From positions 620,001-684,000 of the forward strand of contig NZ_QYOS01000025.1 in assembly GCF_003605195.1 (NCBI RefSeq): a DNA stretch of 64,000 nt, read 5' to 3'. The position numbers and the translations under genes are program-made. Every line of letters starts with the position of its first letter. Positions within the stretch are counted from its first letter, which is position 1. Source of the DNA: Aurantiacibacter odishensis. Lineage in GTDB: Bacteria; Pseudomonadota; Alphaproteobacteria; Sphingomonadales; Sphingomonadaceae. A model generated the notes under the pieces. That model was not told the DNA's origin and did no database searches. It saw only the letters and a list, made by a program, of their open reading frames with translations. This document shows, piece by piece, positions 29,743 to 39,616 of this stretch.

Positions 29743-30216
29743 ATGAACCGAATGGACTTTACCCCCTATCGCCGCTCCACCGTCGGGTTCGATCGCCTGT
29801 TCGACCTGCTGGAGAACAATGCACGCAACGCCGGCGACAACTATCCCCCCTTCAACATCGAGCGTCGTGACGAGGATGCCTATCGCATCACAATCGCCGT
29901 TGCAGGCTTCCGCCCGGAAGACCTCGATATCACCGCCCAGCAGAACCTGCTGACCGTGCAGGGCCGCAAGCGCGAAGAGAACGCCGAAGGTGAGATGCTG
30001 CATGTCGGCATCGCCAACCGCGGGTTCGAACGCCGCTTCGAACTGGCCGATTACGTGCGCGTGTCGGACGCCGATCTGGCGGACGGACTGTTGGTGATCG
30101 ACCTTGTGCGCGAAGTGCCCGAAGCGATGAAGCCGAAGAAGATTGCGATCGGCGGCAACTCGCTGAAGGTGGTCGAGAACAAGGAAAAGGGTGACGACAA
30201 GGCTGACGCGGCCTGA
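29743..30216 (+). CDS. Small heat-shock protein, Hsp20/IbpA class A
   Basis: ATP-independent chaperone that holds unfolding proteins until DnaK/ClpB act. The 157-residue product starts FTPYRRSTVGFDRLFDLLE, the N-terminal signature of proteobacterial IbpA-type proteins. The alpha-crystallin domain spans about residues 38-130 (FNIERRDEDAYRITIAVAGF, GIANRGFERRFELADYV). The conserved ADLADGLLVIDL strand and a charged tail follow. The ATG at 29743 follows GAGGA. Regulation is probably double: a heat-shock promoter and a ROSE-like hairpin in the leader. Confidence 0.95.
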   Translation: MNRMDFTPYRRSTVGFDRLFDLLENNARNAGDNYPPFNIERRDEDAYRITIAVAGFRPEDLDITAQQNLLTVQGRKREENAEGEMLHVGIANRGFERRFELADYVRVSDADLADGLLVIDLVREVPEAMKPKKIAIGGNSLKVVENKEKGDDKADAA

Positions 30217-30248
30217 TCTTTAGCTAAATTCCCCTAACGGAAACAGTT

Positions 30249-30278
30249 GGGGGCGAGGCCCGCTAAAGCCTCGCCCCC
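30249..30278. terminator. Strong hairpin after hsp20
   Basis: GGGGGCGAGGC (30249-30259) is perfectly complementary to GCCTCGCCCCC (30268-30278) around an 8-base loop. No long T-run follows on either strand, so termination efficiency is uncertain. Confidence 0.6.
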
Positions 30279-30289
30279 TCGACGCATTT

Positions 30290-30470
30290 AGCGCCGACTC
30301 GCCTTCGGAAATGGCTGTCCGGGTCGCAAGAGACAGCCGCCCCCAAGAGGCAAGACCGAACCGACATGCGCGGATAAACCCTGTTGTCCGCGCTGGGCCG
30401 GCCTGAAACTAAACCTGGGATCGTCGTGCAAGACCTGCGACCGAGCGCACAAGAGACCCATTCCCCTTAT
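30290..30470. ncRNA. Candidate structured RNA in the hsp20-pyrG intergenic region
   Basis: This is the main part of a 347-base gene-free stretch (30217-30563). Perfect stems are visible: GCGCGGA/TCCGCGC (30368-30374 with 30387-30393) as an apical hairpin; GGTCGCA/TGCGACC (30322-30328 with 30436-30442) enclosing it; and GGCTGTC/GACAGCC (30313-30319 with 30332-30338), whose loop contains the GGTCGCA arm, so it either competes or forms a pseudoknot. A rod with a large internal bubble would resemble 6S RNA, but I cannot match conserved 6S sequence. No tmRNA, SRP or RNase P signature is seen. The strand is undetermined. Confidence 0.4.
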
Positions 30471-30563
30471 TCAAATCGTTACGCGCTAGAGGCGCTGCGA
30501 TGCAAGGTTATTCTCAAGAGTGTCAGTATCCGGCACTGAACACGCCGGGAATCGTCTTGAGCA

Positions 30564-32216
<1,653 letters not shown>

Positions 32217-32294
32217 TTAAGCTCACACGCGGATTCGGCGCAAGCGATTTGGTATCAAATTCGACCGGTTCGGGCGTTTATCCCCGTGGAAGAA

Positions 32295-32654
32295 TTATTC
32301 CGCCAGATCGGCCAGCGGATCTTCCGCGGGCGCTTCAGGTTGCGGCGCGGCGGCTTCATCCGCAGCAGTTTCACCCGGCGCCGTCGTTGTACGGTCGAGC
32401 GTGTCCTCGAAATCGCGCTGGCCCGTCACGTCCACTGCCAGAGCCGCCAGCACGATGGAAAGGCTGACGAAAAGAATGGCCGACCATTTCGTGGCGCGGG
32501 ACAGGAAATCGGCCGCACCGCGAGCGGACATGAGGCCGCCGGGGCTGCCGCCGCCGCCGATGCCGAGGCCGCCGCCTTCCGAACGCTGCATCAGCACTAG
32601 GATGACGAGAGTTGCGGCGATGACCGCCTGCAGAACGGTGAAAAAGATAAACAT
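32295..32654 (-). CDS. secG: Protein translocase subunit SecG
   Basis: Small inner-membrane partner of SecYE. The 119-residue product has the two SecG membrane helices (FTVLQAVIAATLVILVLMQ and AILFVSLSIVLAALAV). Between them is the conserved loop EGGGLGIGGGGSPGGLMSAR followed by ADFLSRATK. The C-terminus is an Ala/Pro/Glu-rich acidic tail, longer than in E. coli but usual for alphaproteobacteria. It lies between tpiA and pyrG. Confidence 0.95.
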   Translation of the reverse strand: MFIFFTVLQAVIAATLVILVLMQRSEGGGLGIGGGGSPGGLMSARGAADFLSRATKWSAILFVSLSIVLAALAVDVTGQRDFEDTLDRTTTAPGETAADEAAAPQPEAPAEDPLADLAE

Positions 32655-32753
32655 GACGAAAGGAACGCTATTCCTGTCTGAGACTGGGTTCGAGGATCAC
32701 ATAGGCCTATGCGCGCTCCGCCACAAGGGCAGGTGCGCGCAAGCCTCGCGAGA

Positions 32754-33521
32754 TCAGGATTTGTCGTCCTGGTCCTCTGCCGCTGCTGCGATGATGATAC
32801 CAAGGAAGCTTTCGGCTGTCAGGCTGGCCCCGCCGACGAGTGCCCCGCCCACTTCGTCCGCAGCAAGGAGTTCGGCAGCGTTGTCCGGCTTCACCGAACC
32901 GCCGTAAAGGATGCGGATCGCTTCGCCTTCCTCGCCAAAGGTCGCCACGAGCTTCTCACGGATGTGGCGATGCATGGTGCCGATATCGTCCACGGTCGGA
33001 GTGCGACCAGTGCCGATGGCCCAGACGGGCTCGTAAGCGACTGTAATTTTCTCGGCCACCCCCTCGCCTTCGGGAAGCGAACCGGAAAGCTGGTTTGCAA
33101 CGACGGCTTCGGCCTTCCCGGAATCGCGCTCCGCCTCGGTCTCGCCGACGCACACGATCACATTCATCCCGGCGGCGATGGCGGCTTCGGCCTTTTCCTT
33201 CACCAGCGCATTGGTTTCCTTGTGATCGGCACGGCGTTCCGAATGGCCGACGATCGTGAAGCCTGCGCCAGCGTCCTTCGCCATGGCGGCGGAAATGTCA
33301 CCGGTGTGCGCGCCGCCATCGGCAGCGTGCACATCCTGCGCGCCGATTCCGATGAGGTTGGCTTCCTTTCGTGTTGCGTGAATCAGCGTGAACGGTGGAG
33401 CAATGGCAACTTCCACCTTCAACAGACGCTCTGCCGCGCGGTCGATCGCGCGCGCTTCGGCCAGCATGGCCCGCGTGCCGTGCATTTTCCAGTTGCCGAC
33501 GATGTAGGGTCGCGTGGTCAT
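32754..33521 (-). CDS. tpiA: Triosephosphate isomerase
   Basis: Interconverts dihydroxyacetone phosphate and glyceraldehyde 3-phosphate. The 255-residue product has the catalytic residues in place: K12 (GNWKMHG), H93 (IVGHSERR) and E164 (VAYEPVWAIGTG). The phosphate-binding region LYGGSVKPDN is also present. The ATG at 33521 has only a weak ribosome-binding site. A tandem repeat of CGTGATATT sits just upstream of the start. It is divergent from ppiD. Confidence 0.97.
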   Translation of the reverse strand: MTTRPYIVGNWKMHGTRAMLAEARAIDRAAERLLKVEVAIAPPFTLIHATRKEANLIGIGAQDVHAADGGAHTGDISAAMAKDAGAGFTIVGHSERRADHKETNALVKEKAEAAIAAGMNVIVCVGETEAERDSGKAEAVVANQLSGSLPEGEGVAEKITVAYEPVWAIGTGRTPTVDDIGTMHRHIREKLVATFGEEGEAIRILYGGSVKPDNAAELLAADEVGGALVGGASLTAESFLGIIIAAAAEDQDDKS

Positions 33522-33525
33522 TTCT

Positions 33526-33545
33526 CGTGATATTTCCGTGATATT
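33526..33545. repeat. Tandem CGTGATATT repeat upstream of tpiA
   Basis: CGTGATATT occurs at 33526-33534 and 33537-33545 with an 11-base period, 5 bases before the tpiA start codon. Spacing of one helical turn could suit a regulator, but its place over the ribosome-binding site also allows chance or translational effects. Confidence 0.35.
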
Positions 33546-33754
33546 GCTGTCAGGAGAAGGATGCCCGCAGGCTCCGTCTCGTACATGTAGAGTTGTCCGC
33601 TAGTCCGCCGTCACCGGCTTGTCAAAGCTGGTTTTCCACTTTGTCGGAAAGGTGTGTCTTGCTGTTGCGAGAGAGTATCAGGCCGGATAAAGCGACCCGC
33701 GAAACGAAGCGCGCCCATTCCGGCCCGCTGCACGAGACAGAAAACGACGCATCG

Positions 33755-35686
33755 ATGATCACCTTCTTCCGCAAGTTCTTCCAGTCCAAGATCGGCATCG
33801 GCGTCACCCTTGCCTTCCTGGCCCTGATCGCAGTCGCTTTCGCCAGCTCCGATGTGGCCAACACGGGCATGTTCGGCGGCGTGGCGGGCGGCGACCGGGT
33901 GGCCGTCGTTGGTGACGAGCGCATCTCCACGGCCGACCTGCAAACCAATGCCAACAATGCCTTGCAGCAGGCGCGGGCCGAGAATCCGGCGCTCACGATG
34001 GAAGCGTTCGTCCAGCAGGGCGGCCTTGACGAAGTGCTCGACACCATGGTCACGCGCCTGGCTCTGGTCGGCTTTGCCGAGAACCTGGGACTGCGGGTGA
34101 GTGACCGGGCCATCAACAGCGAACTGCGCGCCATCCCCACATTCAACGGCCTCGATGGCGAGTTCGACCCGGAAATCTTCCGCAACTTCCTGCGGCAGAA
34201 CTCCCTTACTGAAGCACGCGTTCTCGAAGATCTCGGCATGGGCCTGTATAGCCGCCAGCTGCTCCTGCCGCTGAGCTATGGCGCAGAGCTTCCCGACAGC
34301 TTCGGTCGTCGTTATGCCCAGCTGGTGGCCGAAACGCGCAGCGGCAGCGGTGCTGCCATTCCGGCAAGTGCTTTCGCGCCCGAAGGTGATCCGACAGACG
34401 AGCAATTGCAGGAATATTATCAGGCGAACCGGGCCAACTACATCCGCCCGGAACGCCGCACGCTGCGTTACGTCACGTTCGGCATCGATGCCGTGGGCGA
34501 CCTGCCCGCCATCACACAGGAGCAGATCGCCCGTCGCTACCAGCGCGATGCGGAGGCCTATGCCGCGACCGAACAGCGCAGCTTTACGCAGCTTGTCGTT
34601 CCAACGCAGGCCGCGGCGCAGGCCATTATCGACGAGGTCGAAGGCGGCGTTTCGCTGGAAGCATCGGCGCGTTCCAAGGGCCTCAGCACCGTATCCCTCA
34701 CGGAACTGGACCAGGCTGCCCTCGCTTCCCAGACATCGCAGGCCGTTGCGCAGGCAGCCTTTGCTGCATCCGAAGGCGATCTGGTCGGTCCGGTCCGCGG
34801 CGAACTGGGCTGGTATGTCCTGCGTGTAAGCGACGTGAACCAGATCAGCGGCCAGACGCTTGCCCAGGCGAGCGATGCCATCCGCGAGACACTGACGGCG
34901 GAACGTCGCCGTCTTGCTCTGAACGAGCTTACCGAACGGCTCGAAGACGAACTGACCGACGGGCGCAGTCTTTCGGAAGCTGCGGAGGAGCTCGGCGTCG
35001 AAGTGCAGACGACGCAGCCGCTTACCGCCGAGGGCACCATCTACGGCACGCCGCAACCCGCTCCCGAAGAACTCCAGCGTGTGATCGGCTTCGCTTTCGA
35101 AATGAGCGAAGGAAGCCCGCAGCTCGCAGAGATCGTGCCGGGCGAGGAATTCATGGTCTTCGAGGTTGCGCAGGTCACTCCGCGCGCCGCAGCGCCGCTG
35201 TCCGAAATCAGGGACACCGTGATACAGGCATGGCGGCGCGATCAGGGCATGGCAGCCGCACGCGCAGCGGCCCGCCGTATTGAGCAGCGCGTGAACGAGG
35301 GCAGCACCCTCGCTGAGGCTGTGGCGGCTGAAGATGTCGCGCTCCCAGCGCCGGAGCCGCTGCGTCTCAATCGTCGCCAGCTGGCCGAGGAAGGCAATCT
35401 CTCGCGCGCCACGCTGCTGTTCTTCACGATGGCTGAAGGCACGGCGAAGATCGTGAACTTGCCCGAAGCGAGCACATGGTTCGTGCTGCAACTGGACGAG
35501 ATCGAAACCGCGGAACTCGCCGAGGACGATCCCGTCGTCGCCAACACGCAGCAGCAGCTGGCAGAGGCGGCGGGCGAGGAATACCTGCAGCAGTTCCTTG
35601 CCGCAGCGGAAAGCTCAATCGAAATCGAACTGAACTCGGTTGGTATCGAGGCCGTGCGCGCGTCGCTCACCGGCTCGGGCCAGTAA
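33755..35686 (+). CDS. PpiD-like peptidyl-prolyl isomerase (SurA N-domain plus parvulin)
   Basis: A 643-residue periplasmic folding factor anchored by one N-terminal helix (IGIGVTLAFLALIAVAFASS). Then comes a SurA-like N domain (VAVVGDERISTADLQ, LDTMVTRLALVGFAENLGL). One degenerate parvulin domain is centred near residues 270-370 (RSFTQLVVPT, GDLVGPVRGELGWYVLRV), followed by a second parvulin-like and helical C-terminal region. The start is the ATG at 33755; the longer frame has no similarity. It sits between tpiA and trpE, a conserved alphaproteobacterial position. The trpE start lies 12 bases after its stop. Confidence 0.92.
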   Translation: MITFFRKFFQSKIGIGVTLAFLALIAVAFASSDVANTGMFGGVAGGDRVAVVGDERISTADLQTNANNALQQARAENPALTMEAFVQQGGLDEVLDTMVTRLALVGFAENLGLRVSDRAINSELRAIPTFNGLDGEFDPEIFRNFLRQNSLTEARVLEDLGMGLYSRQLLLPLSYGAELPDSFGRRYAQLVAETRSGSGAAIPASAFAPEGDPTDEQLQEYYQANRANYIRPERRTLRYVTFGIDAVGDLPAITQEQIARRYQRDAEAYAATEQRSFTQLVVPTQAAAQAIIDEVEGGVSLEASARSKGLSTVSLTELDQAALASQTSQAVAQAAFAASEGDLVGPVRGELGWYVLRVSDVNQISGQTLAQASDAIRETLTAERRRLALNELTERLEDELTDGRSLSEAAEELGVEVQTTQPLTAEGTIYGTPQPAPEELQRVIGFAFEMSEGSPQLAEIVPGEEFMVFEVAQVTPRAAAPLSEIRDTVIQAWRRDQGMAAARAAARRIEQRVNEGSTLAEAVAAEDVALPAPEPLRLNRRQLAEEGNLSRATLLFFTMAEGTAKIVNLPEASTWFVLQLDEIETAELAEDDPVVANTQQQLAEAAGEEYLQQFLAAAESSIEIELNSVGIEAVRASLTGSGQ

Positions 35687-35697
35687 GGTCAGGGCTC

Positions 35698-37209
35698 TTG
35701 TCCGCCACACTCGAGAACGCCGATGCCGCGCGGGACGCACTCGCTGCCGAACGCAACACGCTCGTCTGGCGCAGGGTCGTTGCCGATACCGAAACGCCGA
35801 TAGGCGCGGCCCTTAAGCTGATCGAGCCGGGACGCGGTGATTTCCTGCTGGAGTCCGTCGAGGGCGGAGAAACCCGTGGGCGCTACAGCCTCCTCGGCCT
35901 CGATCCGGACCTGCTGTTTCGCGCCACCGGAGCGCGGGGAGAGGTCAATCGCGCATGGCGGCACGATCGCAACGCTTTCGAGCCTCTAGACGGCGATGCG
36001 ATGGCCGAACTGCGCGCGCTGGCGAATGCCTGCCGGATCGACATGCCTGAAGGCCTGCCGCCTGCACTGGCGTGTCTTGTCGGCTACTTCGGCTACGAGA
36101 CCATCGGTCTTGTCGAGACCCTGCCCCGCGCGCCGGACAGCGAACTCGCTTTGCCGGACATGCTGTTTGCCCGGCCCGCTCTCGTGCTGGTCTTCGACCG
36201 GCTGAGCGACAGCCTTTATGTGACCGCGCCGTTGTGGGCGCGCAGCGATAACCCTACGGACATGATCGAGCGGGCTGCGGAACGTATCGACGAAGCCTTG
36301 CGCAAGCTGGGTGAGCGCGTGCCCGAGACCGAGCGACTTTCCGATGCGCCCGAACTCTCGCTGGAAGCTGTGATGGACCCGGCGGATTACGAGCGCATCG
36401 TCCTTCGCGCCAAGGACTACATCACCGCAGGCGATATCTTCCAGGTCGTGCTGGCGCAGCGTTTCACCTGCCCGTTCCCCCTGCCCCCGCTCGACCTCTA
36501 TCGTGCGCTGCGCCGCGTGAATCCCTCGCCTTTCCTGTATTTCCTCGACCTGCCCGGCTTCGCCGTCGTGGGGTCCAGCCCGGAAATCCTCGTGCGTGTT
36601 CGCGAAGGCGAGGTGACCATCCGCCCCATCGCCGGAACCCGCCCTCGCGGTGCCACTACCAGCGAGGACAAGGCGAACGAGATCAGCCTGCTGGCCGATC
36701 CCAAGGAATGCGCCGAGCACCTGATGCTGCTCGACCTTGGGCGCAACGACGTGGGACGCGTGGCGGGTGCCGACAGCGTCACCGTGACCGACAGCTTCAC
36801 CATCGAACGCTACAGCCACGTCATGCACATTGTCAGCAATGTCGTGGGACGCCTCGCTGACAACAAGGACGCGCTCGATGCGCTGTTCGCAGGTTTTCCC
36901 GCCGGGACGGTAAGCGGCGCGCCAAAGATCCGCGCTTGTGAGATCATCGCCGAGCTGGAGCCGGAAACGCGCGGTCCCTATGCGGGCGGCGTAGGGTATT
37001 TCGCACCGGATGGGTCCGTCGACAGTTGCATCGTCCTGCGAACGGCGGTGGTGAAGGACGGCGTAATGCACGTGCAGGCGGGTGCGGGCATCGTGGCCGA
37101 CAGCGATCCTGCCTACGAGGCCGCCGAATGCCGCCACAAGGCCGGTGCGCTGATCGCGGCCGCGCGTGAAGCCGTGGAGGTGGCGAGCGAACCCGGGTTC
37201 GGGCAATGA
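35698..37209 (+). CDS. trpE: Anthranilate synthase component I
   Basis: Converts chorismate to anthranilate with TrpG-supplied ammonia. The 503-residue product has the N-terminal tryptophan-binding region (LLESVEGGETRGRYSLLG, with the ES/RYS elements used in feedback inhibition). The chorismate-binding domain carries PIAGTRPRGAT, LLDLGRNDVGRVA, YSHVMHIVSNV and FPAGTVSGAPKIRA. The start is TTG at 35698, with TCAGGG directly upstream; the longer frame overlaps ppiD. No leader peptide or attenuator is visible, since the gene follows ppiD directly. It overlaps the next gene by 4 bases. Confidence 0.95.
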   Translation: MSATLENADAARDALAAERNTLVWRRVVADTETPIGAALKLIEPGRGDFLLESVEGGETRGRYSLLGLDPDLLFRATGARGEVNRAWRHDRNAFEPLDGDAMAELRALANACRIDMPEGLPPALACLVGYFGYETIGLVETLPRAPDSELALPDMLFARPALVLVFDRLSDSLYVTAPLWARSDNPTDMIERAAERIDEALRKLGERVPETERLSDAPELSLEAVMDPADYERIVLRAKDYITAGDIFQVVLAQRFTCPFPLPPLDLYRALRRVNPSPFLYFLDLPGFAVVGSSPEILVRVREGEVTIRPIAGTRPRGATTSEDKANEISLLADPKECAEHLMLLDLGRNDVGRVAGADSVTVTDSFTIERYSHVMHIVSNVVGRLADNKDALDALFAGFPAGTVSGAPKIRACEIIAELEPETRGPYAGGVGYFAPDGSVDSCIVLRTAVVKDGVMHVQAGAGIVADSDPAYEAAECRHKAGALIAAAREAVEVASEPGFGQ

Positions 37210-38000
37210 ACCCTCGCGCGAAGCACGCCTTTGCAAGCTTCGCGCTAATCGTCCTGGCGGCCTGCTCGATCCGCACAGAGGGTGACGAGACCCTGCCCCG
37301 CGAGTCGATCTGCGAACCTCTCGTCTTCGAGGATTCTCCGTTCACGCATTGCACAGCGCAACCGGGTGAGCATACCATCGCCATGGACCTCTCACCCGAC
37401 GACTCCGACGCGGCCTACCGTTCGCTGGAGGCGCTCCAAACCGGGCTTGGCAATGACGCCAGAACGGTCGCGATGGCCATGAACGGCGGGATGTTCAACG
37501 CCGAAGGCCAGCCCATCGGCTACTACGTGGAAGACGGGCTGCGCTTCACCGTTCTCAACCAGAACGACGGCCCCGGCAATTTCCACCTTCTGCCCAATGG
37601 CGTCTTCTTCGGAGAAACTGCCGAAGGCCCATGGCGCGTCTGGGATACCGAGCGATTTGCCCGGCAAGTCGACAATCGCCCCCAATTCGCCACGCAGTCT
37701 GGCCCGATGTTGGTCATCAGCGGAGACCTCCATCCCGCATTCGATGTCGACGGTGCCAGCAAGAAAGTTCGCAACGCGGTAGGCGTCGATGCGGCAGGGC
37801 GTGCGCATTTCGTCATGAGCGAAGCACCGGTCAGTTTCGGGAAGCTGGCGCGCTTCTATCGCGACATGCTGCGCGTGAACAACGCGCTGTTTCTTGATGG
37901 CAGCGTGTCGCAGATGTGGGACCCGGCGAAGAACCGTATGGACGCTGGGCCGCCCATCGGCCCAATCATCATCGTGCGTGACAAGGAAATTACCGAATGA
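37206..38000 (+). CDS. Lipoprotein with phosphodiester glycosidase (NAGPA) domain
   Basis: A 264-residue protein with a lipoprotein signal peptide and lipobox (IVLAACS), so it is probably membrane-anchored in the periplasm. The body matches the phosphodiester glycosidase domain first seen in the mammalian mannose-6-phosphate uncovering enzyme. Visible motifs are VAMAMNGGMFNAEGQPIGYY, ATQSGPMLVISGDLHPAF, RNAVGVDAAGRAHFVMSE and NALFLDGSVSQMW. The bacterial substrate is unknown, perhaps a cell-wall or glycan phosphodiester. Its start overlaps the trpE stop and its stop overlaps the pip start, so it is translated from the trp transcript despite having no obvious role there. Confidence 0.85.
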   Translation: MNPRAKHAFASFALIVLAACSIRTEGDETLPRESICEPLVFEDSPFTHCTAQPGEHTIAMDLSPDDSDAAYRSLEALQTGLGNDARTVAMAMNGGMFNAEGQPIGYYVEDGLRFTVLNQNDGPGNFHLLPNGVFFGETAEGPWRVWDTERFARQVDNRPQFATQSGPMLVISGDLHPAFDVDGASKKVRNAVGVDAAGRAHFVMSEAPVSFGKLARFYRDMLRVNNALFLDGSVSQMWDPAKNRMDAGPPIGPIIIVRDKEITE

Positions 38001-38956
38001 CGAATTACCGCGGCCTTTATCCCATCACCGAACCCTTCGACAGCGGAATGCTGGACGTGGGCGAAGGTCATTCGCTGTACTGGGAGCGCGTGGGTACGAA
38101 AGGCGCAAAGCCCGCCGTCATGCTGCACGGGGGCCCGGGCGGTGGTATTTCACCCGATCATCGCGGCCAGTGGGACCCCGAACTCTACGACGTGATCCTG
38201 TTCGACCAGCGCGGCTGCGGCAAATCACTGCCTTTCGCGGAAATCGAGAACAACGACACCTGGCGCATCGTCGCCGACATGGAACGGCTGCGCGAAATGT
38301 GCGGGTTCGAGACCTGGCAGGTCTTTGGCGGCAGTTGGGGCGCGACCCTCGCTCTCGCCTATGCGCAGGCCCATCCCGAGCGGGTCAGCGAACTGGTGCT
38401 GCGCGGTGTGTTCCTTGCGCGACAAAAGGAAAAGGACTGGCTCTATCAGTACGGCGCCAGCGAGATCATGGCGGAAGCCTGGGACGATTTTATCGACATC
38501 ATTCCCGAGGACGAGCGACGCGATATCGTCGCCGCTTTCCACCAACGCCTTACCAGCGATGACGAGGCGGTACGCCTTGAAGCGGCACGTGCCTGGGCGC
38601 TGTGGGAGGGCAATGTTGCTACCCTGCTGCCCAAGCCTGAACTGCTGGAGCACTATGCCGATGCCGCGACGGCTCTCCCGATGGCGCGGATTGCCGCGCG
38701 CTTCTTTCTCGAGGATTTCTACCTTGAGGACGGACAACTCCTCAATAATGCGGACAGGCTGAAGGGTATTCCCGGTATCATAGTGCAGGGCCGCCATGAT
38801 ATATGCACCCCGCCCACCTCGGCCTACGCTCTCAGCAAGATATGGCCCGAAGGCGAACTGCGCATCGTCCACGATGCGGGGCACAGTGCCTCGGAACCCG
38901 GCATCATCGACGGTCTGGTGCGCGCAACAGACCAGTTCGCTGGCAAATCCGCTTGA
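37997..38956 (+). CDS. pip: Proline iminopeptidase
   Basis: Alpha/beta-hydrolase that removes N-terminal proline from peptides. The 319-residue product has the oxyanion-hole motif LHGGPGGG, the nucleophile elbow GGSWGATLALAY with S113, the Asp in QGRHDICTP and the His in DAGHSASEP. The order and spacing match peptidase family S33. It overlaps the preceding lipoprotein gene by 4 bases and is followed after 33 bases by trpG. Confidence 0.95.
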   Translation: MTNYRGLYPITEPFDSGMLDVGEGHSLYWERVGTKGAKPAVMLHGGPGGGISPDHRGQWDPELYDVILFDQRGCGKSLPFAEIENNDTWRIVADMERLREMCGFETWQVFGGSWGATLALAYAQAHPERVSELVLRGVFLARQKEKDWLYQYGASEIMAEAWDDFIDIIPEDERRDIVAAFHQRLTSDDEAVRLEAARAWALWEGNVATLLPKPELLEHYADAATALPMARIAARFFLEDFYLEDGQLLNNADRLKGIPGIIVQGRHDICTPPTSAYALSKIWPEGELRIVHDAGHSASEPGIIDGLVRATDQFAGKSA

Positions 38957-38989
38957 TCGCGAAGCCGTGACAGGCAAAAGGCAACCCGC

Positions 38990-39616
38990 ATGAGCCAGAA
39001 GCCCGATATTCTCGTTGTCGATAACTACGACAGCTTCACCTTCAACCTCGTCCATTACCTGATGGAACTGGGGGCGAAAGTGGACGTGGTGCGCAATGAT
39101 GCGCTCACCGCCCGCGAGGCGCTGGCGACAGGCGCGAAAGGCATTCTGTTGTCACCCGGCCCCTGCACGCCGAACGAGGCGGGGATCAGTCTGGACCTCG
39201 TCGCCGCCTGCGCCGATGCGCAGCGTCCGCTGCTGGGCGTTTGCCTCGGGCACCAGTCCATCGGACAGCACTTCGGCGGCACTGTCGCGCGAGGGGGGCT
39301 GATGCACGGCAAGACCTCTCCGGTCGATCACGATTCCACGGGCGTATTCAATGGGTTACCCTCCCCCTTTACCGCCACCCGCTACCACTCGTTGATCGTT
39401 GAGGATATTCCAGCCTCGCTTGTCGTGAACGCCACCAGCGAGACGCCGGGCCTCGATGGCACTGCTGTGATGGGCTTCCGCCACGCGGAGCTTCCCATCC
39501 ATGGCGTGCAGTTCCACCCGGAAAGCATCGCCACGGAATACGGCCACGAATTGCTCGCCAACTTCTGCCGCATCTGCGAGATCGAAGTGAGCCTACCTGC
39601 AAGGCTGGTAGCATGA
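38990..39616 (+). CDS. trpG: Anthranilate synthase component II (glutamine amidotransferase)
   Basis: Supplies ammonia from glutamine to TrpE and possibly also to aminodeoxychorismate synthase. The 208-residue class I amidotransferase has [15 protein letters not shown] at the N-terminus, [11 protein letters not shown], the nucleophile C85 in [15 protein letters not shown], and His/Glu in [15 protein letters not shown]. No second pabA-like gene is in the window, so a shared role is possible. It overlaps trpD by 4 bases. Confidence 0.95.
   Translation: MSQKPDILVVDNYDSFTFNLVHYLMELGAKVDVVRNDALTAREALATGAKGILLSPGPCTPNEAGISLDLVAACADAQRPLLGVCLGHQSIGQHFGGTVARGGLMHGKTSPVDHDSTGVFNGLPSPFTATRYHSLIVEDIPASLVVNATSETPGLDGTAVMGFRHAELPIHGVQFHPESIATEYGHELLANFCRICEIEVSLPARLVA

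Noticed and set aside
30279-30470. tmRNA, SRP RNA or RNase P RNA
   Set aside because: No tag-coding segment, no GGAA-tetraloop SRP motif and no GAGGAAAGTCC-type RNase P motif is present; only the general foldability remains.
33611-35491. 626-codon minus-strand frame across ppiD
   Set aside because: Mirror of ppiD codon structure; product composition is not protein-like.
35640-35700. trp leader peptide and attenuator before trpE
   Set aside because: Only 11 bases separate the ppiD stop from the trpE start, and no Trp-rich short frame or alternative hairpins are visible.
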